Assembly: GCA_024330265.1 (NCBI GenBank)
Contig: JANDLT010000010.1
Location: 37,665 to 101,664, forward strand
Source of the DNA: Pyrinomonadaceae bacterium MAG19_C2-C3
GTDB taxonomy: Bacteria; Acidobacteriota; Blastocatellia; Pyrinomonadales; Pyrinomonadaceae
Direction of reading: 5' to 3'
DNA: 64,000 bases
The translations under genes were made by a program, and so were the position numbers. Shown here one piece after another: positions 45,528-54,960 of this stretch (its first letter is position 1; every line of letters begins with the position of its first letter). A model generated the notes under the pieces. That model saw nothing but the letters and a program-made list of their open reading frames with translations. It did no database searches and was not told where the DNA came from.

Positions 45528-46571
45528 TTATGTCTCGGAAGCCGTGTGCGGGTTGAAATTTTCCGTCGAAGGATTTCGACGCTGCTGAAACCGCGCACGC
45601 ACGAAACCGTAAAAAAATCTGAGCCGCGTTTCGTGCTTAAAAGCCGCGCCCGCGTCGCCGCGCAAACTCGCTTTCGCCCACGCGACAGACGCTTCCAACG
45701 CTTGACGATACAAGTGCGCCGGAACATCAAACAATCTTTTCGACGATGCTTCAAAAGTCGGATTGCGCCAGCGCGCGTAATGCGTGCCGTGTCCGGTGTG
45801 CCAAGCGCGGTGGTAGCTTTTCGTCATGCGTTCGCGCGGAACGTCCGTGTGAAAAATCACCGACGGTGCGTGCATTCCTTGCAGTCCGGCACTCCACATG
45901 CGCTCTTGCATTTCAGCATCTTCGAGTGAGCCGATATGATTTTTCACCCGTCCCAAATCGGCGCGAAAGTTACCGACACGCTCGAAAGCCTCGCGGCGAA
46001 ACGACTTGCCGAGCAAGCATAGCGGATTGCTTTGATTTGTATAGAACGGCTCATCGGCGTCTTGCAATGCGAGCGGCGACCAGTGTTCGCGCGTCAGCCA
46101 CGACGGTACGTCGTGCGCCCACAGAGGCAACACGCGCCCACCGATAAAAGCTATTTCCGGGTGATTATCGAAAACCGTTTTGATTTGATAAATCCAATCG
46201 GCGGCGACTTCAATATCATCATCCGTGAAAGCGATAATCTCGCCGCGCGCCTTATCAACTCCTGTATTCCAGCCATGAGACAAGCCCTGTTTCGGCTCGA
46301 AAAAATAACGCACCGGAACATTTACGTTCGCGCCTTGCTCGACGAATGAATCAACCACCTGCCGCGTATCATCGTTCGAGTTATTGTCAACCACAATCAA
46401 TTCAAACGACACGCCGCGCGCCTCTTGTGCAAGAACACTTCTCAACGCCGACGGTAGAAGCGCGCAACGATTATATGTACTTATAATGACTGACAAATCG
46501 AAAGCCGTCGCGCTCTGTTCAAGTTGCGTGGTCATCGAAACGTCAATTTGTGGATTTTGCGTGTCGGTCAT
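45528..46571 (-). CDS. GT2 glycosyltransferase
   Basis: This protein has 347 residues. VIISTYNRCALLPSALRSVL, VVDNNSNDDTRQVV and FTDDDIEVAADWI (DXD metal site) show a GT-A fold. RREAFERVGNF, IGSLEDAEM and the C-terminal SYHRAWHTGHGTHYARW segment are also visible. It is clearly similar over its length to the next gene upstream (46586), including PSWLTREHWSPLAL against PAWLTVEHWAPLAI, so the pair arose by tandem duplication. The start is the ATG at 46571, 15 bp after the upstream stop. Confidence 0.86.
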   Translation of the reverse strand: MTDTQNPQIDVSMTTQLEQSATAFDLSVIISTYNRCALLPSALRSVLAQEARGVSFELIVVDNNSNDDTRQVVDSFVEQGANVNVPVRYFFEPKQGLSHGWNTGVDKARGEIIAFTDDDIEVAADWIYQIKTVFDNHPEIAFIGGRVLPLWAHDVPSWLTREHWSPLALQDADEPFYTNQSNPLCLLGKSFRREAFERVGNFRADLGRVKNHIGSLEDAEMQERMWSAGLQGMHAPSVIFHTDVPRERMTKSYHRAWHTGHGTHYARWRNPTFEASSKRLFDVPAHLYRQALEASVAWAKASLRGDAGAAFKHETRLRFFYGFVRARFQQRRNPSTENFNPHTASET

Positions 46572-46585
46572 AACAGAAGAACCGT

Positions 46586-47653
46586 TTAAGTTTTGGCGGG
46601 CGTCGCGCGTTCAACCTTCTTGCTTAACAAAGCGGCGGCAAAGCGTCCAAGTTCAATCGCGTTTGAGTGCGTGCGCGCCGCTTTCGTCATTTCGTATCGC
46701 TTGCGTAAGTAGCTGATAAACTCGCGCGCGTGAACTTCGTGATGCAGCGCGACGCTTTCGTTACGTCGCATCGCGGCTTTGAACCAGCCTGTTATTTCCA
46801 CTATCAGATTGCGATACATGTAAGCCGGTGAACCGAACAACGTCACCGTATCGGCAGGCAAATCTTTTTGTAACCTACTATTTTCATCCGTGATTTCGTA
46901 CAACCGCATCAATGCGGCGTAGCCACCGTGTCCGGTGTGCCACCGCCGATGATAGGCTTTGTCTAATCTATCCGCTTGCACTTCCGCCGCTATCACTATT
47001 CGCGGGGCGTACAATCCACGCATTCCGGCTTGCCACACGCGCAACTGCCACTCGTGGTCTTCGGCTGACCCTATGCTATCTTCGACGCGCTGAAACTCTG
47101 TCGCAAACATTCCGACTTTTTCAAACGCTTCGCGCCGCACCACGAGATTCGCTCCGACCAAACACATCGGGCGATTCGCGTCAACGTAAAACTCCGCCTC
47201 GCCGTAATCAATAATCGCCAACGGAGCCCAATGCTCAACGGTCAACCACGCGGGCGGTTCTCGCTCCCACAACGGCAAGACTTTGCCGCCGACGTAAGCA
47301 ACTTCCGGGTGAGCATCGAATGTCTGATTGATTTCGCTAACCCAATTCGATTCGGCGCGCACATCGTCATCGGTGAAAGCGATGATTGGAGCTTTCGTTG
47401 TGACGATACCGGCGTTACGCGCGTGTGAGAGTCCCTGCTTATCTTCAAAAACGTAACGCAAGTTTGCCACTCCGTTTTCGATATAGCTTTCAATTACAGA
47501 GCGCGTTTCGTCTGTCGAGTTGTTATCAACCACAACCAACTCGTAACGCACACCGTTCGATGCTTGTCGCAATACACCCTCAATCGCCGGAGCTAACATC
47601 GCCGCGCGATTGTAGGTGCAAATCACAACTGAAACATCAAACGTGTCGTTCAT
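46586..47653 (-). CDS. GT2 glycosyltransferase
   Basis: This protein has 355 residues and is the tandem paralog of the gene at 45528. VSVVICTYNRAAMLAPAIEG, VVDNNSTDETRSVI and FTDDDVRAESNWV give the GT-A core and DXD. GANLVVRREAFEKVGMF and EDHEWQLRVWQAGMRG follow, and the C-terminal AYHRRWHTGHGGYAALM matches the paralog. It is cytoplasmic with no membrane anchor. The donor and acceptor are unknown, and diverged acceptor segments suggest different linkages. Confidence 0.86.
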   Translation of the reverse strand: MNDTFDVSVVICTYNRAAMLAPAIEGVLRQASNGVRYELVVVDNNSTDETRSVIESYIENGVANLRYVFEDKQGLSHARNAGIVTTKAPIIAFTDDDVRAESNWVSEINQTFDAHPEVAYVGGKVLPLWEREPPAWLTVEHWAPLAIIDYGEAEFYVDANRPMCLVGANLVVRREAFEKVGMFATEFQRVEDSIGSAEDHEWQLRVWQAGMRGLYAPRIVIAAEVQADRLDKAYHRRWHTGHGGYAALMRLYEITDENSRLQKDLPADTVTLFGSPAYMYRNLIVEITGWFKAAMRRNESVALHHEVHAREFISYLRKRYEMTKAARTHSNAIELGRFAAALLSKKVERATPAKT

Positions 47654-47673
47654 AACAATCGCCGCTCCTCGTG

Positions 47674-48618
47674 TTATCGCTTATCAACCGCCAAGTCGCT
47701 TTTGACGCGAAAAACGACGCAATATGTTTTTCGCATCAAGTGTTTTGCTAACAGCATTGGAGCGTGTCTCATCAGTGTCAAAACATTTCTCACAATCAAC
47801 TTGCGGTCACGGCGGCGACGAAGTTCTTCGCGCAACTGATGCACCACCTGTTCGCCGTAGAAATTTTGCCAGCGAAGCAGACCTTCGCGGTAAGCGTTCT
47901 TTAGTTCATGGTCGCCATCAATGAATTGCTTTTGCGCGCGATAAACTCTAAACGACGAATTCATCATCATCGCCAATTTGTGATGAGTGTTGCCGCCGTG
48001 CAAACGCCAATCGGCAACATCTTCCGTTAGTGAACAAGCTCCGTAGATTCTCGCCAACCGCAGATAAAGTTCGTAGTCGCTGGCATGATCGGCGTGCGCG
48101 TCAAGTCCACCGGCGTCAATCAATTTTTGCCGCCGAAACATCACTTGCGCGGGCATCCAAATAAAGTTATCAAGCAGCAACGCGGCATAGATGTTTGCTG
48201 TCAAAGGTTTTTGGCGCGGCGTGGAACGCAAACTGCCGTCCGCTTCAATCAAGCGACACTGACCGGAAACAAACGCGCATCCGGGATTATTTACGAGAAC
48301 TTCGACCGCGCGTTCAAGTCCTGTCGGCAACAAACGATCATCGCCGTCAAGCAACACTAGAAACTCACCCTTGCTTTCGTTGATGCCGCGCGTGCGGGCG
48401 ACGACGACTCCGGCATTCGCCTGTTTGATGTAGCGCACACGCGCACCAAATCCTTCAACGACGCTTGACGTATCATCCGGCGAACCATCGTCAATCACGA
48501 TGATTTCCGCAGGCGCGAGCGTTTGATTAAGCACACTCTCAATCGCCTCACCAATATAATGCGCTTGGTTGTAGCAGGTAATAACAACTGACACAGACTT
48601 TGATTTGGCGACTGTCAT
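47674..48618 (-). CDS. GT2 glycosyltransferase
   Basis: This protein has 314 residues. The GT-A domain has VSVVITCYNQAHYIGEAIES, VIDDGSPDDTSSVVEG and LLDGDDRLLPTG (DXD-like DGDD). The C-terminus is helical and basic with DYELYLRLARIYG. The closest internal relatives in this window are the GT2 genes at 48686 and 56142. It lies 20 bp upstream of the next GT2 gene. Confidence 0.85.
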   Translation of the reverse strand: MTVAKSKSVSVVITCYNQAHYIGEAIESVLNQTLAPAEIIVIDDGSPDDTSSVVEGFGARVRYIKQANAGVVVARTRGINESKGEFLVLLDGDDRLLPTGLERAVEVLVNNPGCAFVSGQCRLIEADGSLRSTPRQKPLTANIYAALLLDNFIWMPAQVMFRRQKLIDAGGLDAHADHASDYELYLRLARIYGACSLTEDVADWRLHGGNTHHKLAMMMNSSFRVYRAQKQFIDGDHELKNAYREGLLRWQNFYGEQVVHQLREELRRRRDRKLIVRNVLTLMRHAPMLLAKHLMRKTYCVVFRVKSDLAVDKR

Positions 48619-48685
48619 CTATCTAACCTTCAAATTTATTTGCTGTTCACGTCGTTCTTATAACTGTCGCGGCGTGTGATAACCC

Positions 48686-49606
48686 TCAATATCTTCTGAG
48701 TAATATATTGAGGCGCGACAAGGCACTTTTCGGGATGACCCTGTGGGCATAGCTGTGTAGTGCGGTATATATATTCCACCAAAATCTTGATAGCGGCGGG
48801 GCATGTCCTTTGTACGCCCACTTAGTAATACTAAGTTTTTTATTTAACACTTTCTTCATCTCTCGGTCGTGACTGTACAGCTTTATTTGCTTTTGGATGG
48901 CGGCAAGAAAACCGGCTCTCATTCTCCTGTCATTGCGACACATAGTGTTGTCGCTCACTCTGTAAATTGCCATCTCACAATCAACGTAAAACGTTTTCGG
49001 TCTGAGAGCGAAGAGACGCATCCAGCAATCCCAGTCTTCATGATTAGGAAGCGTGTCATCAAATTGAACATTATGATGCTGAAATAAACGAACATCAAAA
49101 AGGAAGCAATGCACGGGGATCGAAAGTTCCGTTTCCCAATTCAACGCCATGTCGCGCAAAGGGTTTGCTGAGTCGAGTCGGGTTCTTGGAAAGTGTTTGT
49201 GCAGTACAACCGTCACATCATCGGCAGAACAATAATAATCACTATAGGAGACAGACGGCTCGTTTATTTCAGATAGAACTTGTAATTGGATTTCAAACTT
49301 CCGGGGAGTAATCAAATCATCTGCGTCTAAAAATTGGATGTATTGTCCCTTAGCCTCGGCAACACCCTTATTTCGCGCTCCCGATAATCCTCTGTTGCTT
49401 TGTTCGATGTAACGGATGCGAGTCTCCCCGCCAGCGAGAGCCAGCGCGACCTCTTTTGTATTGTCCGTCGAGCCGTCATTGACGATGATGCATTCCCAGT
49501 CCGCATGGGTCTGTGCCAACACGCTTTGCACGCTCTCAGGTAAATAATGCGCTTGGTTATAGCAAGGGATGATGACTGAAATCAGTGGTGGTTGTTCATT
49601 CTTCAT
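48686..49606 (-). CDS. GT2 glycosyltransferase
   Basis: This protein has 306 residues. LISVIIPCYNQAHYLPESVQ, VNDGSTDNTKEVA and FLDADDLITPRKFEIQ give the GT-A core with DXD. A short helical C-terminus ends the protein. The codon use is more A/T-rich than that of its neighbours, for instance in the 3' third, which hints at acquisition from elsewhere. A truncated GT2 start lies just upstream at 49616-49687. Confidence 0.85.
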   Translation of the reverse strand: MKNEQPPLISVIIPCYNQAHYLPESVQSVLAQTHADWECIIVNDGSTDNTKEVALALAGGETRIRYIEQSNRGLSGARNKGVAEAKGQYIQFLDADDLITPRKFEIQLQVLSEINEPSVSYSDYYCSADDVTVVLHKHFPRTRLDSANPLRDMALNWETELSIPVHCFLFDVRLFQHHNVQFDDTLPNHEDWDCWMRLFALRPKTFYVDCEMAIYRVSDNTMCRNDRRMRAGFLAAIQKQIKLYSHDREMKKVLNKKLSITKWAYKGHAPPLSRFWWNIYTALHSYAHRVIPKSALSRLNILLRRY

Positions 49607-49615
49607 AAGACGCGC

Positions 49616-49687
49616 CTATTTCCGTTTAACACCCGGAGTTAAGGATTCGGCGTTGTAGCAAGGAATGACCACGCTTACCGAACTCAT
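49616..49687 (-). pseudogene. Truncated GT2 glycosyltransferase start
   Basis: An ATG at 49687 with a strong AAGGAG about nine bases upstream opens a 23-codon frame, MSSVSVVIPCYNAES and a short unrelated tail, ending at TAG. The first 14 residues are the opening strand and nucleotide-binding motif of a GT2 enzyme, and the rest of the gene is missing. It is best read as the leftover of a gene deleted in place, directly before the intact GT2 gene at 49606. Confidence 0.65.
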
Positions 49688-49723
49688 GTTTCAAGTCTCC
49701 TTAACGCCATGGCTGCACGCTGC

Positions 49724-50485
49724 TCAAGCCGCCGCTTGGAACCACCATACCTGATAGATTCCCGTCACGTACTGCAAACTTTTCATCACCGATTTCAAGT
49801 GCAGTACGTCAAGCTTTCTGGAACTGCCGTAGTGTTCGCAAAAACGATGCAGGCGCGACATGTAGGGAATGTCAACATACACTCTGTCATGCTTTACCGG
49901 CTTGAATCCCTGTCGCACGAACAACGCGCGCAACTCATCTTCCGTCACCCAAGCCTCGATAGGCTGCATATCTTCACGCGCGGCGATGCGTAAGAATTTT
50001 TGAAACTCCTCTCCGCGCGGAGTAGTTAGAACGACATGCCCGCCGGGGACGAGGCATCTTTTAAGTTCTACGATGAACTCGTCCTTATCTATGACGTGTT
50101 CGATTACCTCTGACGTGACCACGACATCATATGGAGTGAAGTCTTCGGAGCGCGTGACATCGGCGGCGGTGCCGACCGTGAAATTCAAGTGCGGGAAGTG
50201 TCTGCGCGCTGCTTCGATTGAACCCGCGACCGGCTCCACTCCATCGCAAGAACCATAGATGCTGGCAAGGCTCGTCAGCCAACCGCGCCCGCAGCCGACA
50301 TCCAAAATACGCAGCCCTTGACGCTTCTTATCCTCAGTTTGCAGTTCCGGTATGCGGCTCAAAAATTCGCAAATCTTGCCCCACCGCAGTGCCTCGTCAG
50401 GATTCGGATAAGGCGTTGACCAAGCCTTGTTCTCGGTGAAGAACTTGGTGTAATACTCCTCAATATCTGTTTGGATTGTTGCCAT
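49724..50485 (-). CDS. Class I SAM-dependent methyltransferase
   Basis: This protein has 253 residues. Motif I is LRILDVGCGRGWLTSLASIY with an acidic GVEPVAGSI after it. VVTSEVIEHVIDKDEFIVEL and GGHVVLTTPRGEE form motifs II and III, as in UbiE/Methyltransf_23 proteins. The C-terminal LRALFVRQGFKPV is typical. It lies beside the Wzm/Wzt pair. In ABC-exported O-antigens a methyltransferase often caps the chain, so this may terminate the glycan recognised by Wzt. That is an inference. Confidence 0.85.
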   Translation of the reverse strand: MATIQTDIEEYYTKFFTENKAWSTPYPNPDEALRWGKICEFLSRIPELQTEDKKRQGLRILDVGCGRGWLTSLASIYGSCDGVEPVAGSIEAARRHFPHLNFTVGTAADVTRSEDFTPYDVVVTSEVIEHVIDKDEFIVELKRCLVPGGHVVLTTPRGEEFQKFLRIAAREDMQPIEAWVTEDELRALFVRQGFKPVKHDRVYVDIPYMSRLHRFCEHYGSSRKLDVLHLKSVMKSLQYVTGIYQVWWFQAAA

Positions 50486-50529
50486 AATTTTCCTTTGCGA
50501 GTCAAATTCTTAAATTCGATTTCTTACTT

Positions 50530-51783
50530 TTAACTCGTCTCGACCAAGATATTTTCCGCGCTTGATTCGTCCTTTGTCTCGCCATGCCGGGCGAGATGCC
50601 ACTCGTGCGGCATATAGAACATTCCTCTGACGGTCTTTCCGAAATCAACGCACAAGATAACGCGCTGCGGTTGCCAGTCAATGACAACTCCGTCCGCCGC
50701 GTCGCGCTTGATGATCGCGGCATCTGCATAGTAAATCCCGCGTTGCAGACTCAGCGCGGGACAGAGGAAGGTCAGCGTGCCGATGCCCGGTTCGAGGTCT
50801 ATCCGCTCACCGTCCCACTCGGTCGTGAACTGCGAATGCAACTCGCCGTTCTCCGCATAGAAATAGACACCGAACTTCACATCCGCAATCGGCTCGCTCG
50901 CCGTGTAAGTGATTCGCGCGACGAGCGGCGCGCCTGTGCGGTAGTGATTCGCTCCTTCGGCGGATTCAAAACTGAGAGATGTGATGGCGGCTTCCTTAGA
51001 CATTATCGTGCCTTCAACAACTTCCGCCGTGGATTGCGTAAATCTTGACGAAACCTCTGCGTACTCCGCGATCACTTCGCGCGGCGCGCCGTTGGCGACG
51101 AGTTCGCCTCTATGTATCAAAATCGTGCGACTGCATAAACTCTCGACGGCGTGCAAGTCATGCGAGATGAAGACGATGGTTTTTCCTTCTTCCCGCATCC
51201 GGCTGATATGCTCGAAGCACTTGGTCTGGAAGGCTGCGTCTCCGACTGCTAGAACTTCATCAAGCAGCAAAACATCCGGGTCAAGGTGCGCGGCGATGGC
51301 AAAGCCGAGACGGACGTACATCCCGGATGAATAACGTTTGACCGGAGTTTCGATAAACTCTCGCACGCCCGCGAAGTCAATTATCAAATCGAGTTTGCTT
51401 GTGATTTCGCGGCGCGACATACCTAAAATCGTGCCGCTTAAATAGATGTTTTCCCTGCCCGTTAATTCCGGGTGAAAGCCCGAACCGACTTCGATAAGGG
51501 CGGCGAGTCTGCCGTTGATTTTTATTTCTCCCGCCGTCGGAGATGTGATTCCGGCAATCAATTTGAGTACAGTGGATTTGCCCGCGCCGTTATGCCCGAT
51601 GATGCCTAAAGCTTCGCCGCGCGCCACTTGAAACGACACGTCGCGCACTGCCCAAAACTCTTTATGCGATTTACGCAAACTCTTTAGCTTGCTCAACAGC
51701 CTATTGCTACCGGCGGCGACTTGTGCTTCTTCTTCAGGCACCAGATAGCGTTTCGAGACTCGATTAAATTCAAGGTCGTTCAT
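50530..51783 (-). CDS. wzt: Polysaccharide ABC transporter ATP-binding protein with C-terminal Wzt domain
   Basis: This protein has 417 residues. The ATPase domain has Walker [10 protein letters not shown] at 63-71, signature [12 protein letters not shown] around 152-163 and Walker B DVLLLDE at 171-177, then ISHDLHAV. Residues from about 260 to the end form a beta-rich domain of the Wzt_C type ([36 protein letters not shown]), which in known systems binds the modified non-reducing end of the finished polymer. It couples with the permease encoded just upstream at 51891. The N-terminal extension before the Walker A is normal for this family. Confidence 0.92.
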   Translation of the reverse strand: MNDLEFNRVSKRYLVPEEEAQVAAGSNRLLSKLKSLRKSHKEFWAVRDVSFQVARGEALGIIGHNGAGKSTVLKLIAGITSPTAGEIKINGRLAALIEVGSGFHPELTGRENIYLSGTILGMSRREITSKLDLIIDFAGVREFIETPVKRYSSGMYVRLGFAIAAHLDPDVLLLDEVLAVGDAAFQTKCFEHISRMREEGKTIVFISHDLHAVESLCSRTILIHRGELVANGAPREVIAEYAEVSSRFTQSTAEVVEGTIMSKEAAITSLSFESAEGANHYRTGAPLVARITYTASEPIADVKFGVYFYAENGELHSQFTTEWDGERIDLEPGIGTLTFLCPALSLQRGIYYADAAIIKRDAADGVVIDWQPQRVILCVDFGKTVRGMFYMPHEWHLARHGETKDESSAENILVETS

Positions 51784-51890
51784 GTTGGATTTTCGCGTTC
51801 GTCTTAATTTCTAAAAATTTGATGCAAGCGGAAAGAAACAATCGTGGAGAAACAATCTTTGCCTGCCGCCACAGTTATAAAACATCAACC

Positions 51891-52817
51891 TCAAATCACA
51901 TCCGCCATCGTCGCTTCAAGGTGTTTGAAATACATGTAAGCGAGCGGCAGCAAAACGAGTGAGACCATTGTGGCGATTCCGAGCGAAACGTAATCAGGTG
52001 CGATACCTTCCAACATCACGCGCCGAAAGTTTTCAATCACGCCGACCATCGGATTGAGCGTGTAAAAGACGCGCCACTGTTCGGGGACGGCACTCAAAGG
52101 ATAGACCACAGGTGTCGCAAACATCCACAGTTGCAACAACAAAGGCATCGCCATTCCGATGTCTCTGAAGCGCACTTGCAAAGCTGAAAGCAGCAACGAA
52201 ACGGCGGCGGCAAATGTAATCATGATGAGGATAATCGGCAATCCCCACAACGCGAATACCGTCAGTTGTACACCGTAGTAGAGAAACAGCCCCCACAACA
52301 CGATGCTCGCAATCATCAAATCAACCAGTGCCGCCGCGATATATGAAAGCGGCAAAATCTCGCGCGGGAAATATACTTTCTTGACCAAATCGGCGTGACT
52401 TGTGACGCCGCCCGTCGCCGCCGTCAATGCACTTGAGAACGCCGTCCACGGCAGCAACGCCGTATAAGCGAAAATCGGATACGGTATGCCGCCCGTCTCG
52501 ACGCGCGCAATGCGGGCGAAGATAACCGTGTAAATCAACATCAGAAACAACGGCTGCACCACCGCCCACGCCGGACCTAAAACCGATTGCTTGTACCGCA
52601 CTTTGAGGCGATGAACAATCAACGTCCACAGCAAATCAAGATGCTGTCGCAAGCGCGCCAGCCCCGTAAAAACGATGAACGGCGAAAACGACGGCGGATG
52701 AATCACGGTCATGCGCCGCGCGGTTGTTAAGGCATTTGCGGATTGTAAATCCGTTATGTTTCTGGTTTGCATCATTTCTGTCCGGCGAGTTTTTATAATG
52801 CTCGTCTTACTTGACAT
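51891..52817 (-). CDS. wzm: Polysaccharide ABC transporter permease
   Basis: This ABC-2 type permease has 308 residues and six membrane helices in the C-terminal 220 residues (VVQPLFLMLIYTVIF, GLPIILIMITFAAAVSLLLS and others). It has the hallmark RYKQSVLGPAWAVVQP and, near the end, MVGVIENFRRVML. The start at 52817 overlaps the upstream GT2 stop by 11 bp, and an ATG at 52775 is an alternative. With Wzt it exports lipid-linked polysaccharide across the inner membrane. The long polar N-terminus (about 55 residues) is somewhat unusual. Confidence 0.92.
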   Translation of the reverse strand: MSSKTSIIKTRRTEMMQTRNITDLQSANALTTARRMTVIHPPSFSPFIVFTGLARLRQHLDLLWTLIVHRLKVRYKQSVLGPAWAVVQPLFLMLIYTVIFARIARVETGGIPYPIFAYTALLPWTAFSSALTAATGGVTSHADLVKKVYFPREILPLSYIAAALVDLMIASIVLWGLFLYYGVQLTVFALWGLPIILIMITFAAAVSLLLSALQVRFRDIGMAMPLLLQLWMFATPVVYPLSAVPEQWRVFYTLNPMVGVIENFRRVMLEGIAPDYVSLGIATMVSLVLLPLAYMYFKHLEATMADVI

Positions 52818-53829
52818 CTAAAGATTGGATTTTCGTCGCTACCGTCAAAGACTGCGATTCGGCAGGTAATTGAGTCGTGATTTGCGGCTTATAAAAGTTC
52901 GCACCGTAAAAAAATCCGGTAAAGTACCAAACATTGAGTTCATTAGAGAACGCTTGCGCTTCATCACGCTTCAGCATTAACCGAGATGCGGCAACGGTAA
53001 TCATGCCGTTTGTAGCACTTTTGAACATCCAGCGAGGAACATTGAATATGTACCGAAGCGACTGCTTTTTGCCACGTTCGCGCTCAAGCATAGCAAGCGA
53101 TACGGCACACCAAAAACACCAACTGCGGTAATACTTTTTTGTTAATCGTGTCGCCGGAACAAAGTGATAAATAATCAAACCGGGAACATATATACCGCGC
53201 GCACCGTCTGCCCGCAGACGCAGGTAAAAATCCTCATCTTCGCCTGACAGTAACTTTTTATCGGTGCGCCCAAGCGAGGTTGCATAGCCGCCAATACGTT
53301 CAAAAACCGCCCGCTTCACGACGCAATTACCGCCCATCAGCACACCGTTGAAATTGTCATCGTAAGGTGTCAATTCATCGCCGTTCTCAACCCACCCGAT
53401 GACTCCGCGATAGCCATCAGGCAACCACGAGGGTGGCACAACTTCCCATCGCGGCAAACAAGCACCACCAATAAAATCTAAATCGCCCGTGCGAAACATT
53501 CGGTCTATTTGATTAAACCAATCTTTATCTACTTCTTCGTCGTCATTAATCATGCCGACGAGTTCGCTTGAAGTTGCGGCGATACCAGCGTTCAAAGCCG
53601 CCGAACTTCCTTGCTCGCATTCAAAAACGTATTTCAACTGCCCATTGAACGCCGACATAAACTCATGCACCGTTTCTCGCGTCGCATCTTTCGAGTTGTT
53701 ATCGACTACTGCAACGGCTACTTGCAAATCGGGCGGCATCTCAGCATCTAACAAACTCTGCAAAGTCCGCCGTAGCATATCGCTGCGATTATAAGTTGGA
53801 ATGACAACATCAAGTGTTAAAGATTTCAT
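52807..53829 (-). CDS. GT2 glycosyltransferase
   Basis: This protein has 340 residues. LDVVIPTYNRSDMLRRTLQS, VVDNNSKDATRETV and MINDDEEVDKDWF (DXD-like DDEE) give the GT-A core. GGNCVVKRAVFERIGGY and SGEDEDFYLRLRADGA follow, and the C-terminal SWCFWCAVSLAMLERERGKK is basic. It is related to the tandem pair at 45528 and 46586 but more distant. It overlaps the wzm gene by 11 bp. Confidence 0.85.
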   Translation of the reverse strand: MKSLTLDVVIPTYNRSDMLRRTLQSLLDAEMPPDLQVAVAVVDNNSKDATRETVHEFMSAFNGQLKYVFECEQGSSAALNAGIAATSSELVGMINDDEEVDKDWFNQIDRMFRTGDLDFIGGACLPRWEVVPPSWLPDGYRGVIGWVENGDELTPYDDNFNGVLMGGNCVVKRAVFERIGGYATSLGRTDKKLLSGEDEDFYLRLRADGARGIYVPGLIIYHFVPATRLTKKYYRSWCFWCAVSLAMLERERGKKQSLRYIFNVPRWMFKSATNGMITVAASRLMLKRDEAQAFSNELNVWYFTGFFYGANFYKPQITTQLPAESQSLTVATKIQSLDVK

Positions 53830-53859
53830 AAACCAATTCTCAAAACAAAGCTTAATTCT

Positions 53860-54957
53860 CTACGACACAACCGGATAGCCCGCAAACTTCAACCACGCAA
53901 TGCTTCTTTGCATCCCTTCAATGAAGGATACAGGCGGATGATAATTCAAAAACCGCTCGGCTTTGGCATTCGGAAGTTTGTAAGTGCATTGTTGCAAAAG
54001 CCCCATATCCAAGTTGACCTGCGGGCGTTTCACCGGCGGCGGCATCCACATATCCGGCTCGCCGCGCCGTTCTTTCAGAGGCGTTTGCAACAACCGATAG
54101 ACCTTCATAAACTTCTCCGGGACGTGCGGTTTAATACGCTTCACGGTTTTCGTTTCAACCATTCCCTGCAAGCGCAAACGCATCAACTCACGCGGCGTTT
54201 CGCCCGCGAGAACCGGATTGTAAAGCAGATGCAAGTCCTCTGTGGTCGCACCCATCGCCGCCAGTATCGGATTATGAAACTCTTTCCAAGTCACCGTTTC
54301 GTTATCTGATACGAAAAACGCTTCGCCGTCCACATCAGTTGCCGACAAACACAACCGCACGGCTTCGACAAGGTTATCAATATAAATCGTGTTGCAGATG
54401 CCCGCGCCGTCATTGATTAAAAAAGCCGTTCCCTGTAGCAACTGATTGGCAACTCCGGCGACCCACTGCGACCTTGCTCCGAAGACCACGCTCGGCATCA
54501 AAAATACGACTTCCGTTTTACCTTTCGCCCGCAAATCACGAATCAACTTATCGGCGGCGATTTTGTTGGCGTTATACGAAGTAGCAGGTTTAGCAGGTAG
54601 CGGAGAATCTTCCGTTGTGCCGGGCAACACATTCTGGTTATAAACCGAAGCCGAACTTAAAACGACCAGCCGCCGCGCGCCCGCTTTATCTGCGGCGCGA
54701 TACACGGCTTTGCTCATCGCGCTCAGAGGCGAGCCGAAAGCCGCATGAACGACGACCTCGCAGCCGTCAAACGCATGGCTTAAAGCTTGCTCGCTAAAGT
54801 GGTCGGCGACTTTCCATGTCATGTTAAAGCGCGCCGGTAAAGCCAAACTAGAGAAGCTGTGAACAACCGGCACTACCTCATGTAAGTTTTCTAAGAAGAA
54901 TTTTTCGACAACTCGATTTCCGACAAAACCGCTTGCCCCTGTGATTGCTACTTTCAT
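53860..54957 (-). CDS. NAD-dependent epimerase/dehydratase (extended SDR)
   Basis: This protein has 365 residues. The Rossmann motif is VAITGASGFVGNRVVEKFF. The catalytic Tyr/Lys pair is in SYNANKIAADK (YxxxK), preceded by VVLSSASVYNQN with the Ser. A PSVVFGARSQWV segment and EAFFVSDNETVTWKEF follow. It resembles nucleotide-sugar epimerases or UDP-glucuronate/hexose reductases. The product is unknown. It starts 3 bp after the oxidoreductase gene stop at 54961, which suggests a shared step in sugar-nucleotide synthesis. Confidence 0.85.
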   Translation of the reverse strand: MKVAITGASGFVGNRVVEKFFLENLHEVVPVVHSFSSLALPARFNMTWKVADHFSEQALSHAFDGCEVVVHAAFGSPLSAMSKAVYRAADKAGARRLVVLSSASVYNQNVLPGTTEDSPLPAKPATSYNANKIAADKLIRDLRAKGKTEVVFLMPSVVFGARSQWVAGVANQLLQGTAFLINDGAGICNTIYIDNLVEAVRLCLSATDVDGEAFFVSDNETVTWKEFHNPILAAMGATTEDLHLLYNPVLAGETPRELMRLRLQGMVETKTVKRIKPHVPEKFMKVYRLLQTPLKERRGEPDMWMPPPVKRPQVNLDMGLLQQCTYKLPNAKAERFLNYHPPVSFIEGMQRSIAWLKFAGYPVVS

Positions 54958-54960
54958 GCT

